Part shown: one piece after another, positions 52,450 to 61,761 of the stretch | How positions within the stretch are numbered: the stretch's first letter is position 1 | Layout of the letters: every line of letters begins with the position of its first letter | Source of the DNA: Oligella sp050920755 | GTDB lineage: Bacteria; Pseudomonadota; Gammaproteobacteria; Burkholderiales; Burkholderiaceae_B | Direction of reading: 5' to 3' | DNA: 64,000 nt | Assembly (NCBI RefSeq): GCF_050920755.1 | Contig: NZ_CP158480.1 | Coordinates: forward strand, 310,001 to 374,000 | The notes under the pieces: model-generated | The model's input: the letters and a program-made list of their open reading frames with translations, nothing else | What the model was told of the DNA's origin: nothing | Database searches by the model: none | Made by a program: the position numbers and the translations under genes

Positions 52450-54369
52450 ATGGTAGATCAGGCTAATAGCACTCAGAATCAAGGCTTCGAAGCGCGCACC
52501 ATGGGTTTCCAAACCGAGGTGAAGCAGCTCTTGCAGCTGATGATTCATTCCTTATATTCAAATAAGGAGATTTTTTTAAGAGAATTGGTATCTAATGCTT
52601 CCGACGCATGTGATAAATTGCGTTTTGAAGCGATTGCCAATCCAAAATTATTGGAAGAAGACAGCTCGCTACGCATTCGCGTCAGTTTCGATCCGGAGCT
52701 GAAGACCATTACAATCAGTGATAATGGTATTGGCATGAGTGAGGAAGAGGTGATTAATAACCTCGGGACCATTGCTCGTTCAGGTACAAAGGAATTCTTT
52801 TCAAAACTGACCGGTGATCAGCAAAAAGACACCCAATTAATCGGTCAGTTCGGGGTCGGCTTTTACTCATCCTTTATCGTCGCCAATGAGGTCATTGTAC
52901 GCACACGTCGTGCCGGTTTAGCGGCCGATCAGGCGGTAGAATGGCAGTCTAAGGGTGAAGGTGAATTCAGCATTAAAGCCGTTAATAAAGAAAGTCGCGG
53001 TACGGATATTATTTTATTTTTAAAGGATGATGCCGAGGAGTTCTTAAACAGCTGGAAGCTACGTAGCATTATGCAACGCTATTCGGATCATATTTCCATT
53101 CCCGTACAAATGGAGCAGGAAAACTACGATCAGGAATCGGGTGAAAGTACTAAAAGTGGTGAGTGGGAAACCATCAACCAAGCCAGTGCGCTCTGGACGC
53201 GTAACCGCAATGACATCAGTGATGAGCAATATGCTGAGTTTTATAAGCATATCAGCCATGATTTTGAGGATCCCTTAGCGTGGACACATCGTCGTGTTGA
53301 GGGTCGCAATGAATATACGCAACTACTCTATATTCCTAAGCATGTGTCCTTCGATCTCTGGGATCGTGATGCCAAGCATGGGGTTAAGCTGTACGTGAAG
53401 CGTGTCTTTATTATGGATGACGCTGAGCAGTTATTACCGATGTATTTGCGCTTTGTGCGCGGGGTGATTGATTCGTCCGATTTGCCGTTAAACGTCTCTC
53501 GTGAGATTCTCCAAGAAAGCCGTGATGTTAAAGCGATTCGTGAGGGTTCAACCCGTAGCGTATTGGCGCTATTGGAGGATTTGGCAGAAAATCGTCCTGA
53601 AGACTATAAAGCCTTTTGGAATGAGTTCGGTCAAGTGCTAAAAGAGGGTATCGGCGAGGATCGCAGTAATCAGGAGCGTATTGCCAAATTACTCCGCTTT
53701 GCTTCCACTCACGATAACTCTGATAAGCAAGAGGTCAGTCTGGTAGATTATGTGGCGCGCATGAAAGAGGGGCAGGATGCTATTTATTACGTGACTGCCG
53801 ATAGTTTTGCTGCTGCTAAGAGTAGCCCGCATCTGGAGATTTTCCGTAAAAAAGGCATTGAGGTCTTACTCATGTCTGAGCGCGTGGATGAGTGGATGGT
53901 CTCTTTCTGGACTGAGTTTGAGGGCAAAAAGCTGGTCTCTGTTTCAAAGGGTGTCTTGGATTTAGATGCACTTGCCGATGAAGACGAGAAAAAACGTCAA
54001 GAGGCGGTGAGCGAAGAGTTTAAGCCTTTAGTTGAAAGACTGGAAAAGGCCCTTGGCGAGCAGATTAAGGAGGTTAAAGTATCTTGGCGCTTAGTGGATT
54101 CACCGGCTTGTGTGGTGGTAGGTCAGCATGAATTAAGTCCGCACTTGGTGAGTATGCTGAAAGCGGCCGGTCAAGAGGTGCCTAATGTCAAACCGACTTT
54201 GGAGATTAACCCGGAGCATGCCCTGATTAAGCGCATTGAGAACGCTGGCGAGGAAGACTTTGCTGATTGGGCTGCTGTGTTGTTAGATCAGGCCCTATTG
54301 TCAGAAGGTGCACAAATCGCCGATACGGCTGCTTTTGTTAAGCGTATTAATAGTTTGTTTTTAAAATAA
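52450..54369 (+). CDS. htpG: Hsp90-family chaperone HtpG
   Basis: Cytosolic ATP-dependent chaperone, 639 residues. The GHKL ATPase domain has LRELVSNASDACDKLRFEA, SDNGIGMSEEEV and QFGVGFYSSF. The middle domain includes PLNVSREILQESRDVKAIR, and the C-terminal dimerisation domain ends normally. Slightly longer than E. coli HtpG (624) because of an N-terminal lead of about 15 residues. Strong terminators follow. Confidence 0.98.
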   Translation: MVDQANSTQNQGFEARTMGFQTEVKQLLQLMIHSLYSNKEIFLRELVSNASDACDKLRFEAIANPKLLEEDSSLRIRVSFDPELKTITISDNGIGMSEEEVINNLGTIARSGTKEFFSKLTGDQQKDTQLIGQFGVGFYSSFIVANEVIVRTRRAGLAADQAVEWQSKGEGEFSIKAVNKESRGTDIILFLKDDAEEFLNSWKLRSIMQRYSDHISIPVQMEQENYDQESGESTKSGEWETINQASALWTRNRNDISDEQYAEFYKHISHDFEDPLAWTHRRVEGRNEYTQLLYIPKHVSFDLWDRDAKHGVKLYVKRVFIMDDAEQLLPMYLRFVRGVIDSSDLPLNVSREILQESRDVKAIREGSTRSVLALLEDLAENRPEDYKAFWNEFGQVLKEGIGEDRSNQERIAKLLRFASTHDNSDKQEVSLVDYVARMKEGQDAIYYVTADSFAAAKSSPHLEIFRKKGIEVLLMSERVDEWMVSFWTEFEGKKLVSVSKGVLDLDALADEDEKKRQEAVSEEFKPLVERLEKALGEQIKEVKVSWRLVDSPACVVVGQHELSPHLVSMLKAAGQEVPNVKPTLEINPEHALIKRIENAGEEDFADWAAVLLDQALLSEGAQIADTAAFVKRINSLFLK

Positions 54370-54395
54370 ACTGTTCGGGTGTTGAGTAATGATTG

Positions 54396-54424
54396 TTCGG
54401 CACTTAACACCCTTAAGTGCCGAA
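54396..54424 (+). terminator. First hairpin after htpG
   Basis: 12-bp perfect stem TTCGGCACTTAA / TTAAGTGCCGAA with a 5-base loop, 27 bases after the htpG stop. No T run directly follows; it may protect the 3' end or work with the next hairpin. Confidence 0.65.
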
Positions 54425-54462
54425 AGCCCGCATTATTCCCTTAAGAATAGGCGGGCTTCTTT
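54424..54462 (+). terminator. Second hairpin after htpG with T tail
   Basis: 8-bp stem AAGCCCGC / GCGGGCTT (19-base inner loop that can pair further) followed by CTTTT. Placed between the convergent htpG and lptB, it can serve both. Confidence 0.8.
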
Positions 54463-54482
54463 TATGCTTGCTGCGTTGATGC

Positions 54483-55277
54483 TTACATCTTAAAGTGCTC
54501 ACCCAGATATACTTTGCGCACATCGGGATTCTGAATCACTTCACTAGGCGTGCCGCTGGTGAGTACCTTACCCTCACTGATAATATAGGCACGGTCACAA
54601 ATACCTAAGGTTTCACGTACATTATGGTCCGTGATGAGCACACCGATTTGTCGCTCTTTTAAAAAGCGAATAATACGTTGAATCTCAATCACAGCAATGG
54701 GGTCAACCCCGGCAAAGGGTTCATCCAGGAGGATAAAGCGCGGTTGGGTTGCAAGCGCACGAGCAATCTCAACACGACGACGCTCACCACCGGAAAGCGA
54801 CATGGCGGTATTGGTGCGTATATGCTGAATTTGCAACTCATCCAATAGCTGCTCCAGTTTTTCCCTGATTTGGGCACGGTTAAAGCGCTTGCCGGTCATC
54901 TCATCGTGTTGTAATTCTAAGACTGCCTGAATATTTTGTTGAACATTTAATCGTCTAAATACGGAAGCATCCTGCGGTAAATAGGATAAACCGAGCTTGG
55001 CACGTTGGTGAATGGGATAGGCGGTGATCTCTTTACCGTCCACCTCAATACGACCGAAATCAGCCGGAATCAGACCGACAATCATATAGAAACTGGTGGT
55101 TTTACCGGCGCCGTTAGGGCCTAATAAGCCTACAACCTCACCACTACGCACCGACATTGATACATCTTGTACCACTGCGCGCTTACCGTAAACCTTACGC
55201 AAGCCCGTGACTTGAAGTAAATTGTAGGAATTGCTGCTTACCGCATTTTGGTTATTCAGAATGTCTGTCTCAGGCAT
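54483..55277 (-). CDS. lptB: LPS export ABC ATPase LptB
   Basis: Cytoplasmic ATPase that powers LPS extraction with LptFG, 264 residues. Walker A GPNGAGKTT, Q-loop, signature LSGGERRRVEIARAL, Walker B FILLDEPFAGVDP and switch His in LITDHNV are all intact. The first 20 residues precede the canonical start and form a short extension. It starts 5 bp after lptA. In many betaproteobacteria rpoN follows; here the convergent htpG does. Confidence 0.97.
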   Translation of the reverse strand: MPETDILNNQNAVSSNSYNLLQVTGLRKVYGKRAVVQDVSMSVRSGEVVGLLGPNGAGKTTSFYMIVGLIPADFGRIEVDGKEITAYPIHQRAKLGLSYLPQDASVFRRLNVQQNIQAVLELQHDEMTGKRFNRAQIREKLEQLLDELQIQHIRTNTAMSLSGGERRRVEIARALATQPRFILLDEPFAGVDPIAVIEIQRIIRFLKERQIGVLITDHNVRETLGICDRAYIISEGKVLTSGTPSEVIQNPDVRKVYLGEHFKM

Positions 55278-55282
55278 AGTGC

Positions 55283-55888
55283 TTAGATATTAGGAGTTTG
55301 AATGCTGGATGGCATGGGTTTGCCATTGTACTTTTTGCGGCACTCTTCGACAGCACGGTCGGCTTTGCTGCGAGGCTGTACCAGCGAGCGTACGCGGCCG
55401 GGTTCCGGACTCTGAGGGCCACCCAGAGCGGCATAGGTTTTATTTTTACTGTCATAAACCACCTTTTCACCGCGCACATTATCCACCGGCTGCCCACACA
55501 CATAGCGCGTCACAACAGCTTGACCAATCATTGTGACTACTTCGCTTTTGCCGTTATACTCGGCAACTAAGCCAAGAGCACGAATTAGCTCATAATTTTC
55601 CAAATCCTCTTCAATCAGTTCCACTAACTTGGAGGAATTCATGGTAGCTTTCCCATGTCTAAAACCCTCCGCATCTTCGACAATATTAAGATTATCCGAA
55701 GTTAGGCGAAAAAGACCGCGGGTTAGGATGACATTACCGCTGAATTGCGTGGTTTTAGAAATATCATCGTAATTTAAAGTATCGGACAATACCAAGGTCT
55801 CAGGCTCCTGCTCCTGCTCTGTTTGAGCATAAGCATAGGAGCCGAGTAAGACACTAAGACTAAGTGCTAAAGCGGAGAGAATTTTCAT
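55283..55888 (-). CDS. lptA: Periplasmic LPS bridge protein LptA
   Basis: Beta-jellyroll protein that links LptC to LptD across the periplasm, 201 residues. Signal peptide ends near AYAQ (residue 22). The OstA-type fold has TLNYDDISKTTQFSGNVILTRG, KATMNSSKLVELIEEDLENYELIRALGLVAEYNGKSEV-like repeats described by their Asn/Gly turns, and the C-terminal KNKTYAALGG. The last 35 residues are basic with two cysteines in the mature protein. Confidence 0.9.
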   Translation of the reverse strand: MKILSALALSLSVLLGSYAYAQTEQEQEPETLVLSDTLNYDDISKTTQFSGNVILTRGLFRLTSDNLNIVEDAEGFRHGKATMNSSKLVELIEEDLENYELIRALGLVAEYNGKSEVVTMIGQAVVTRYVCGQPVDNVRGEKVVYDSKNKTYAALGGPQSPEPGRVRSLVQPRSKADRAVEECRKKYNGKPMPSSIQTPNI

Positions 55889-55897
55889 GATGCCTTT

Positions 55898-56503
55898 TTA
55901 ATTCGTGTTGCTGTTAGAACTAGGCATATCCTTAGGCGCAATGCGTACGCCGCTATTAGCATATACCTCCAGTTTTCTAGTGTTATTATTGTATTTCATT
56001 CCTTCGCCTACTAAGCGAGAATCACCCTGAATAACAACTGCAGGTTCATCGGTTTCAATTATATCCTCATCAGGATGAACGATTAGCTTTTCACTGGTGA
56101 TGTCGAGTGCTTTGCTGTCGTTGGTCGGAAAGCGATGCACGTGTCCCTCACCGAGCATATGGATAAGGCTCATATTGTTATAGGCCCAAGCGGTTTTAGA
56201 GGAAGCAATGACACGTGGTGAGTCAGGGCGCTGACTGATCAGTTGAGGGTCTTCGATCTCATAGGAGCCGTCATGTGGATAATGTCGCATTTTTGTGCCG
56301 TCTAATCTGGTCACCGGCAAAGCCTGTTCATTTGCCTGTAACATGGTAAAGACACCGGACCAAGCATCCGGATCTTGGTTTTCGGTAATTTCCGGTTCAA
56401 CCGGAAAAGCCCGTTCAGCATAATCCGCAGCCCACCATGTGATAGCGACCAGTCCAAGCAGCATAAACACAGCAATTAAGGCCGGTAAACGATCTTTCAT
56501 CAT
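55898..56503 (-). CDS. lptC: LPS export protein LptC
   Basis: Inner-membrane anchored periplasmic protein, 201 residues, with an N-terminal helix at about 9-29 and an LptC jellyroll domain (GTKMRHYPHDGSYEIEDPQL, HRFPTNDSKALDITSEKL, KYNNNTRKLEVYANSGVRI). It hands LPS from LptBFG to LptA. Sequence conservation in this family is low; the kdsC-lptC-lptA-lptB order makes the call firm. Confidence 0.92.
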   Translation of the reverse strand: MMKDRLPALIAVFMLLGLVAITWWAADYAERAFPVEPEITENQDPDAWSGVFTMLQANEQALPVTRLDGTKMRHYPHDGSYEIEDPQLISQRPDSPRVIASSKTAWAYNNMSLIHMLGEGHVHRFPTNDSKALDITSEKLIVHPDEDIIETDEPAVVIQGDSRLVGEGMKYNNNTRKLEVYANSGVRIAPKDMPSSNSNTN

Positions 56504-56520
56504 GAATCCTTTAGTGCATT

Positions 56521-57120
56521 TTACTGAATTACCTCACCGATAATAGGATTCTCATGGGTGAGTAGAGGACCAAGTAAGCCCTGACTGGCTAGAATCATAT
56601 CGCAATGCTCGCGTGCGGCACCATGACCACCGGCCAATTGACTGACCCAATCGGCCGCTTGTTGCACATAAATGGGCGCGTTAGGAACCGATAGTGCTAG
56701 CCCTACCTTACGCATGGCAGGAATATCAATGACATCATCACCAACAAAGGCCACGCGTTTTAAGTCTATATTTAATGCTTTAGTCAGCTCAATTAAGGCT
56801 TCCGCTTTATTACGAACATTTTGCAATAAATGATTGATGCCCAATTCGGCGGTGCGGCGGGTGGTGATTTCACTTTGACGACCGGTCATTAGGGCTACCT
56901 CGATACCGCTTTGTTTGAGCATTTTGAGGCCGTGACCGTCCAGCGCATGAAAACGCTTTTGAGCCTCACCATTGGCTGTATAGTATAAGCCGCCATCCGT
57001 TAGTACGCCATCCACATCAAAAATCACTAAATCGATCATCCCGGCTCTTTCTTTGACTGAGTCGGGAGTTTTAGAAAGAATTAAGGATTCGGCAGGATGG
57101 GGGATATGAGGTTTTTTCAT
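56521..57120 (-). CDS. kdsC: KDO-8-phosphate phosphatase KdsC
   Basis: HAD-type tetrameric phosphatase that makes free Kdo for LPS, 199 residues. Active aspartates are in IFDVDGVLTDGGLYY, motif II is LMTGRQS, and VAFVGDDVIDIPAMRKVGLAL carries the metal ligands. It lies 27 bp after kdsD and 17 bp before lptC, and the five genes kdsD to lptB form one unit. Confidence 0.96.
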   Translation of the reverse strand: MKKPHIPHPAESLILSKTPDSVKERAGMIDLVIFDVDGVLTDGGLYYTANGEAQKRFHALDGHGLKMLKQSGIEVALMTGRQSEITTRRTAELGINHLLQNVRNKAEALIELTKALNIDLKRVAFVGDDVIDIPAMRKVGLALSVPNAPIYVQQAADWVSQLAGGHGAAREHCDMILASQGLLGPLLTHENPIIGEVIQ

Positions 57121-57147
57121 AATAATATCTATATATTGAGAGATGAA

Positions 57148-58143
57148 TTAAATGACTTTTGCGGTCATTAAGTCATGCATATTAAGAGCACCAACGAGAG
57201 CACCATCGTCATCAATCACGATGATTTGGCTCAGCTTGTTTTTCTCCATGATCGAGGCGGCATTAACGGCCATGGCTCGATAGTGAATGGTTTTAGGATA
57301 GTGACTCATCACATCTTTGATTTTTAGACTGCGTATATCACCTTTTTGAGTAATGAGACGGCGCAAATCACCATCGGTAAAAATGCCGATCGGCTTATGA
57401 GCATTATTAATAATAATCGTCATGCCGAGATGCTTAGCACTCATCACCTCTAAAGCCTCGGTTAGTAGATGCTCCGGCGTGATGATGGGTAAGTCGTCGC
57501 CGCTGCGCATCACATCCTGCACATGAGTAAGTAAGCGTCGACCCAAAGCACCGCCCGGGTGTGACAAAGCAAAATCAGCCGCACCGAACTCTCTGGCTTC
57601 TAAACATGCAATTGCCAAAGCATCACCCAAAGCCAGGGCAACCGTCGTGCTGTTAGTCGGGGCGAGATTTAAAGGACAGGCCTCTCTCTCAATGGAACCG
57701 TCTAAATAAACATCAGCCAACTTAGCTAAATCGGAGCTACTATCACCTGAAATAGCGATAATTTTGGTGCCCAGACGCTTAACAACGGGTAAGCTCGTAG
57801 AAAGCTCAATACTTTGACCGGAGTAAGATATCGCTAAAACAATGTCGCTACCTGTCACCATACCCAGATCGCCATGCAGTGCCTCTGCTGAATGTACAAA
57901 AAAAGCCGGTGTGCCGGTGGATGCGAGGGTGGCGGCGATTTTACGACCGATATGACCGGACTTGCCGATACCCATCACCACCACACGTCCTTGGCAGGCA
58001 AGGATTAATTGCGCTGCAGCCACAAAGTCATCACCTAGACGACGGGCGAGCCGAGTCAGCGCATCAGCCTCTGCAAAAACGGTTTGCTGACCGGTCGCTA
58101 AAATTACATCGGGGTCAAAGTTTTTTTTGTTGTCCATATACAA
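57148..58143 (-). CDS. kdsD: D-arabinose-5-phosphate isomerase KdsD
   Basis: First step of Kdo synthesis: ribulose-5-phosphate to arabinose-5-phosphate. The 331 residues comprise a SIS domain (GIGKSGHIGRKIAATLASTG, ISYSGQSIEL, the conserved His in ALHGDLGM) and two CBS domains (about 210-330). The first of the Kdo/LPS transport genes, divergent from apt with about 87 bp between, so its promoter must lie there. Confidence 0.96.
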   Translation of the reverse strand: MYMDNKKNFDPDVILATGQQTVFAEADALTRLARRLGDDFVAAAQLILACQGRVVVMGIGKSGHIGRKIAATLASTGTPAFFVHSAEALHGDLGMVTGSDIVLAISYSGQSIELSTSLPVVKRLGTKIIAISGDSSSDLAKLADVYLDGSIEREACPLNLAPTNSTTVALALGDALAIACLEAREFGAADFALSHPGGALGRRLLTHVQDVMRSGDDLPIITPEHLLTEALEVMSAKHLGMTIIINNAHKPIGIFTDGDLRRLITQKGDIRSLKIKDVMSHYPKTIHYRAMAVNAASIMEKNKLSQIIVIDDDGALVGALNMHDLMTAKVI

Positions 58144-58230
58144 AATTATACGTTAGGCTGAAGACTAATGCAGTGCTTTAATCGTTATAATGAAACGCTG
58201 TGTTTTCTTTATTTAAGGGCTGCATAAGAG

Positions 58231-58770
58231 ATGAGTATCACTGACCCCCGCCAACGTGTTCTTAACACTATTCGTAATATTCCCGATTGGCCTGAAAAGG
58301 GCGTCACCTTTAGGGACATCACACCTGTTTTACAGGATCCCGTCTGTTTTCGTTCCCTGATTGATATCTTTGTTTATCGCTATATGCGTACACGTATCGA
58401 CTTGGTTGCAGGCATTGATGCACGTGGCTTTATTGTCGGTAGTGTATTGGCCTATGAGCTGAATGTCGGCTTTGTGCCGGTCCGTAAAAAAGGCAAATTA
58501 CCGTTTGATACTTTGTGCGAGGATTATCAGTTAGAGTACGGCACTTCTTCGGTTGAGATTCACACGGATGCGGTTCGTCCCGGTCAGCGTGTTTTATTGG
58601 TGGATGATTTAATTGCTACCGGTGGTACGATGTTGGCAGCCAGCCGTTTATTACAGCGTTTAGGGGCAAATGTGGTGGAGGCAGTCTGTATTGTTGATTT
58701 GCCTGAACTGGGTGGTTCTAAAGCCATTGAGGCTGACGGGCTTAATGTTTTTGCGGTTTGTCAGTTCTAG
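58231..58770 (+). CDS. apt: Adenine phosphoribosyltransferase
   Basis: Purine salvage enzyme, adenine + PRPP to AMP, 179 residues. The PRPP loop is VLLVDDLIATGGTMLA, the N-terminal IPDWPEKGVTFRDITP and GIDARGFIVGS are Apt signatures, and the flexible-loop region RKKGKLPFDT is present. Monocistronic with a hairpin downstream. Confidence 0.96.
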   Translation: MSITDPRQRVLNTIRNIPDWPEKGVTFRDITPVLQDPVCFRSLIDIFVYRYMRTRIDLVAGIDARGFIVGSVLAYELNVGFVPVRKKGKLPFDTLCEDYQLEYGTSSVEIHTDAVRPGQRVLLVDDLIATGGTMLAASRLLQRLGANVVEAVCIVDLPELGGSKAIEADGLNVFAVCQF

Positions 58771-58804
58771 TCGGCCTGTTGTAATTAGTGACTCAGTAGT
58801 CTAT

Positions 58805-58836
58805 AAGCCCATCGGGAGGGTGATGGGCTTTAAAAA
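58805..58836. terminator. Terminator between apt and ilvA
   Basis: 9-bp stem AAGCCCATC / GATGGGCTT with an 8-base loop (58805-58830). It lies between convergent apt and ilvA. The right side continues TAAAAAAT, so the T run is better on the minus strand entry side; bidirectional use is likely. Confidence 0.65.
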
Positions 58837-58841
58837 ATAGC

Positions 58842-60362
58842 TTAGTGACTGCCGAGGAACCACTTATAGCCCGGATTGTCCGTCTCATCCACATAGGGGT
58901 AGCCGATATTGGCTAAAAAGGCTTTTAGTAGTTGATTGTCTTTTTCCGGTACCTGAATACCGACTAACACCTGCCCGGAATCGCCGCCATTATTACGGTA
59001 GTGGAAGAGGCTGATATTCCAGTCCGGATTCATTTGTTCTAAGAAGTTCTTTAAAGCGCCGGGCTTTTCAGGAAAATCAAATCTAAATAGCTGCTCATTT
59101 ACTGCAAAGGGTGAATGGCCGCCCACCATATAGCGTAAATGCGTTTTTGCCAGGCTGTTTTTGCTGAGATCATGCACTTCAAAACCGGCCTTTTCAATTT
59201 CCTGATAGAGTGCCTCCGTCTCGCCGGCGTCATGAATCGCCACACCTAAGAAAATATGTGCAATATCCGCATGTGAAATGCGATAGTTAAACTCAGTCAC
59301 TTGGCGATTACCCACCGCCTCACAAAGGTGTCTGAAACTACCTCTTTCCTCAGGGATGGTAACGGCTAAAAGAGCTTCCGTCGCCTCACCGACATCGGCA
59401 CGCTCGGCCACAAAACGCAAGCGGTCAAAATTCATATTGGCACCGCTGTTAATCGCCACAAAGGTACAATCTTTGAGCTGATGCTGTTGGATATACTTTT
59501 TAGTACCGGCCAGTGATAGGGCGCCGGACGGCTCTAAGACATTACGCGTATCTTGGAATACATCCTTAATCGCGGCACAAACCTCATCCGTAGTGACGGT
59601 AATAAAGTCGTCCACATGCAGCTTTGTGAGTCTGAATGTCTCAGCGCCCACCTGCTTAACCGCTGTCCCGTCAGAAAAAAGACCGACCTCCGGTAAATTA
59701 ACCCGGCGATTGCGCTGCACGCTTTTAATCATGGCACAGGAATCCTCTGTCTGCACACCAATCACCTTGGTTTGTGGTTTGAGCGCTTTAATATAAGCGG
59801 CTACACCGGCGATTAGACCGCCCCCACCGATAGGTACGAATACCGCATCAATATGATTAGGGTGCTGCTGCAGAATCTCCATCGCCACCGTGCCTTGACC
59901 GGCAATCACATCAGGGTCATCAAAGGGGTGCACAAAGGTTAAACCCTCTTGCTCCTGCAGAGCGACTGAATGTGCATAGGCATCAGAATAACTGTCACCA
60001 TGTAATACCACCTCACCGCCAAAGCGCTTGACGGCGTTAACCTTAACCTCAGGGGTGGAAACCGGCATCACAATCACTGCTCTACAGCCTAATTTATTGG
60101 CTGAATAAGCAACGCCTTGGGCGTGATTGCCGGCAGATGCGGCAATCACCCCGCGTTTTAATGCTTCCTCGGGGAGATTGGCCATTTTATTGTAGGCACC
60201 GCGTATCTTAAAACTGAACACCGATTGCATATCCTCTCGTTTCAGTAAAATCGTATTATTCATACGTGCAGAGAGGATTTTGGCCTTTTCTAAAGGCGTT
60301 TCAAAAGCGACGTCATAGACTTTGGAAGTCAGTATACGTTTAAGATAGTTGTCTACAGCCAT
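58842..60362 (-). CDS. ilvA: Biosynthetic threonine ammonia-lyase
   Basis: PLP enzyme making 2-ketobutyrate for isoleucine, 506 residues. The PLP lysine is Lys52 in SFKIRGAYNKM, the phosphate loop is GGGGLIAG and SAGNHAQG is present. Two ACT-like regulatory domains occupy about 335-506, so feedback control by isoleucine is expected. There is no Shine-Dalgarno before the ATG; instead a 12-bp inverted repeat ends one base before it. It lies 44 bp after phoR on the same strand. Confidence 0.96.
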   Translation of the reverse strand: MAVDNYLKRILTSKVYDVAFETPLEKAKILSARMNNTILLKREDMQSVFSFKIRGAYNKMANLPEEALKRGVIAASAGNHAQGVAYSANKLGCRAVIVMPVSTPEVKVNAVKRFGGEVVLHGDSYSDAYAHSVALQEQEGLTFVHPFDDPDVIAGQGTVAMEILQQHPNHIDAVFVPIGGGGLIAGVAAYIKALKPQTKVIGVQTEDSCAMIKSVQRNRRVNLPEVGLFSDGTAVKQVGAETFRLTKLHVDDFITVTTDEVCAAIKDVFQDTRNVLEPSGALSLAGTKKYIQQHQLKDCTFVAINSGANMNFDRLRFVAERADVGEATEALLAVTIPEERGSFRHLCEAVGNRQVTEFNYRISHADIAHIFLGVAIHDAGETEALYQEIEKAGFEVHDLSKNSLAKTHLRYMVGGHSPFAVNEQLFRFDFPEKPGALKNFLEQMNPDWNISLFHYRNNGGDSGQVLVGIQVPEKDNQLLKAFLANIGYPYVDETDNPGYKWFLGSH

Positions 60363-60363
60363 G

Positions 60364-60412
60364 ATCTGAGATGTTGATTGATAATAGTTTATATATGAAT
60401 AACATCTCAGAT
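60364..60412 (-). promoter_or_regulatory. 12-bp inverted repeat abutting the ilvA start codon
   Basis: ATCTGAGATGTT and AACATCTCAGAT flank a 25-base AT-rich spacer. The repeat covers the phoR stop and ends one base before the ilvA ATG. The spacer contains TATTAT 18 bases before the ATG, a possible -10 that would give a nearly leaderless mRNA. It could be an operator or an RNA hairpin. Confidence 0.5.
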
Positions 60413-61699
60413 TATCACATCTTTAGGGAAAATAATACTAAAGGTACTGCCTTTATGCAGTGCGCTTTCAATTTTGAGTTGAGCGTTATGGCGGAGCACA
60501 ATATGTTTTGTGATCGCTAAACCAAGACCGGTACCGCCGGAGGCGCGTGAGCGGCTTTTATCTACACGGTAAAAGCGTTCGGTCAAACGGGGAATATCTT
60601 GAGAAGCGATCCCTAAGCCCGTGTCCTTGACACTGAAAACCGCATCGCCACTGGCCTTAAGACCCCAACGTACATGAATGCTACCACCGGCCGGCGTGTA
60701 ACGCACGGCATTGGTCATTAAGTTGGTAATCGCTGATAGCAGTTCGGTTTGATTACCGAAAATACTGAGCTCGGGATCAATATCATATTTAAATTGATGC
60801 TGGCCGTTAGAAAGGGTTTCAGCTTGAGTGGAGGCGACATTAATTAAAGCGCTCAGTTTAATCGTCTCGCCGCCGCTTAATTGGGTGGATTCCAGTGTGG
60901 ATAGTGTCAGTAAGTCAGCAACAATGGCTTGCATGCGATGGGCTTGCTCACGCATTAAGGTGCCGTAGTGCGCAAGTTGCTCATCACTGAGGGCATGTGG
61001 CGGTAAGTCATTAATCGTTTCTAAAAAGCCGATTAGCACGGTTAAAGGCGTGCGTAACTCATGCGAGACATTAGCCACGAAGTCTTGTTGCGCCGTACGT
61101 AATCTTTCCAAGTGAGTAATGTCCTGACATAGCAATAAATAGCCACGACTGGAATGACGAGTTAGTTCAAAACGTAAAATAATATTTTTAGTATCCTGAT
61201 GCGATTCCAGAATCAACGCCTTATTCCATTCGCCACTTTTGGCATAGGCATAAAATTCGGGGAAGCGCACGATATTAAAAATATTAAAGCCGATATCGCG
61301 GTTTGGGTTGATGCCTAAAATCCGCGTCGCCAGTTTATTTGCCCACTCGATATGGTATTCGGGGGTCAACGTAATAGCAGCTGAGGGTAGGGCTTGTGCT
61401 GCCGAGAGGATGGTGTTGCTGGTGTGCTCCAGGTTTTCTATATAGCGCGTTTGTTGACGCAAATGGCGATAGATGGGATGAATAATATCTTCATACAGTC
61501 CCATATGCGGCGGGGGCAGTTCAGTCGGATTCTGCGACCACTTAGCGGCTTGATTGAGCTTCTTAAGATCCAGCAATAAGTAGATTAAAATACAGAGCGC
61601 ATAGAGATAAATCGCCCAGCTTATCTCGAATCTCACTTGTAAGAAAATAAAAAATACAGTGACAAGGGCAAAAAAGATAAGCCGAGATTTAAATCGCAT
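60407..61699 (-). CDS. phoR: Phosphate sensor kinase PhoR
   Basis: Two-pass membrane histidine kinase, 430 residues: helices at about 8-25 and 28-45, a PAS domain (about 95-190), HisKA with His213 in VSHELRTPLT, and HATPase motifs NLMTNAVRYTP, DTGLGIA and GTGLGLAI. It phosphorylates PhoB when phosphate is scarce, with PstSCAB-PhoU (not in the window) as the upstream sensor. phoB is 62 bp upstream. Confidence 0.96.
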   Translation of the reverse strand: MRFKSRLIFFALVTVFFIFLQVRFEISWAIYLYALCILIYLLLDLKKLNQAAKWSQNPTELPPPHMGLYEDIIHPIYRHLRQQTRYIENLEHTSNTILSAAQALPSAAITLTPEYHIEWANKLATRILGINPNRDIGFNIFNIVRFPEFYAYAKSGEWNKALILESHQDTKNIILRFELTRHSSRGYLLLCQDITHLERLRTAQQDFVANVSHELRTPLTVLIGFLETINDLPPHALSDEQLAHYGTLMREQAHRMQAIVADLLTLSTLESTQLSGGETIKLSALINVASTQAETLSNGQHQFKYDIDPELSIFGNQTELLSAITNLMTNAVRYTPAGGSIHVRWGLKASGDAVFSVKDTGLGIASQDIPRLTERFYRVDKSRSRASGGTGLGLAITKHIVLRHNAQLKIESALHKGSTFSIIFPKDVII

Positions 61700-61761
61700 T
61701 AATGCTCCGCAGCTAAATTAAATAAGAATATATAAATTCAGTATTCTAGTTTAGCTTAAAA

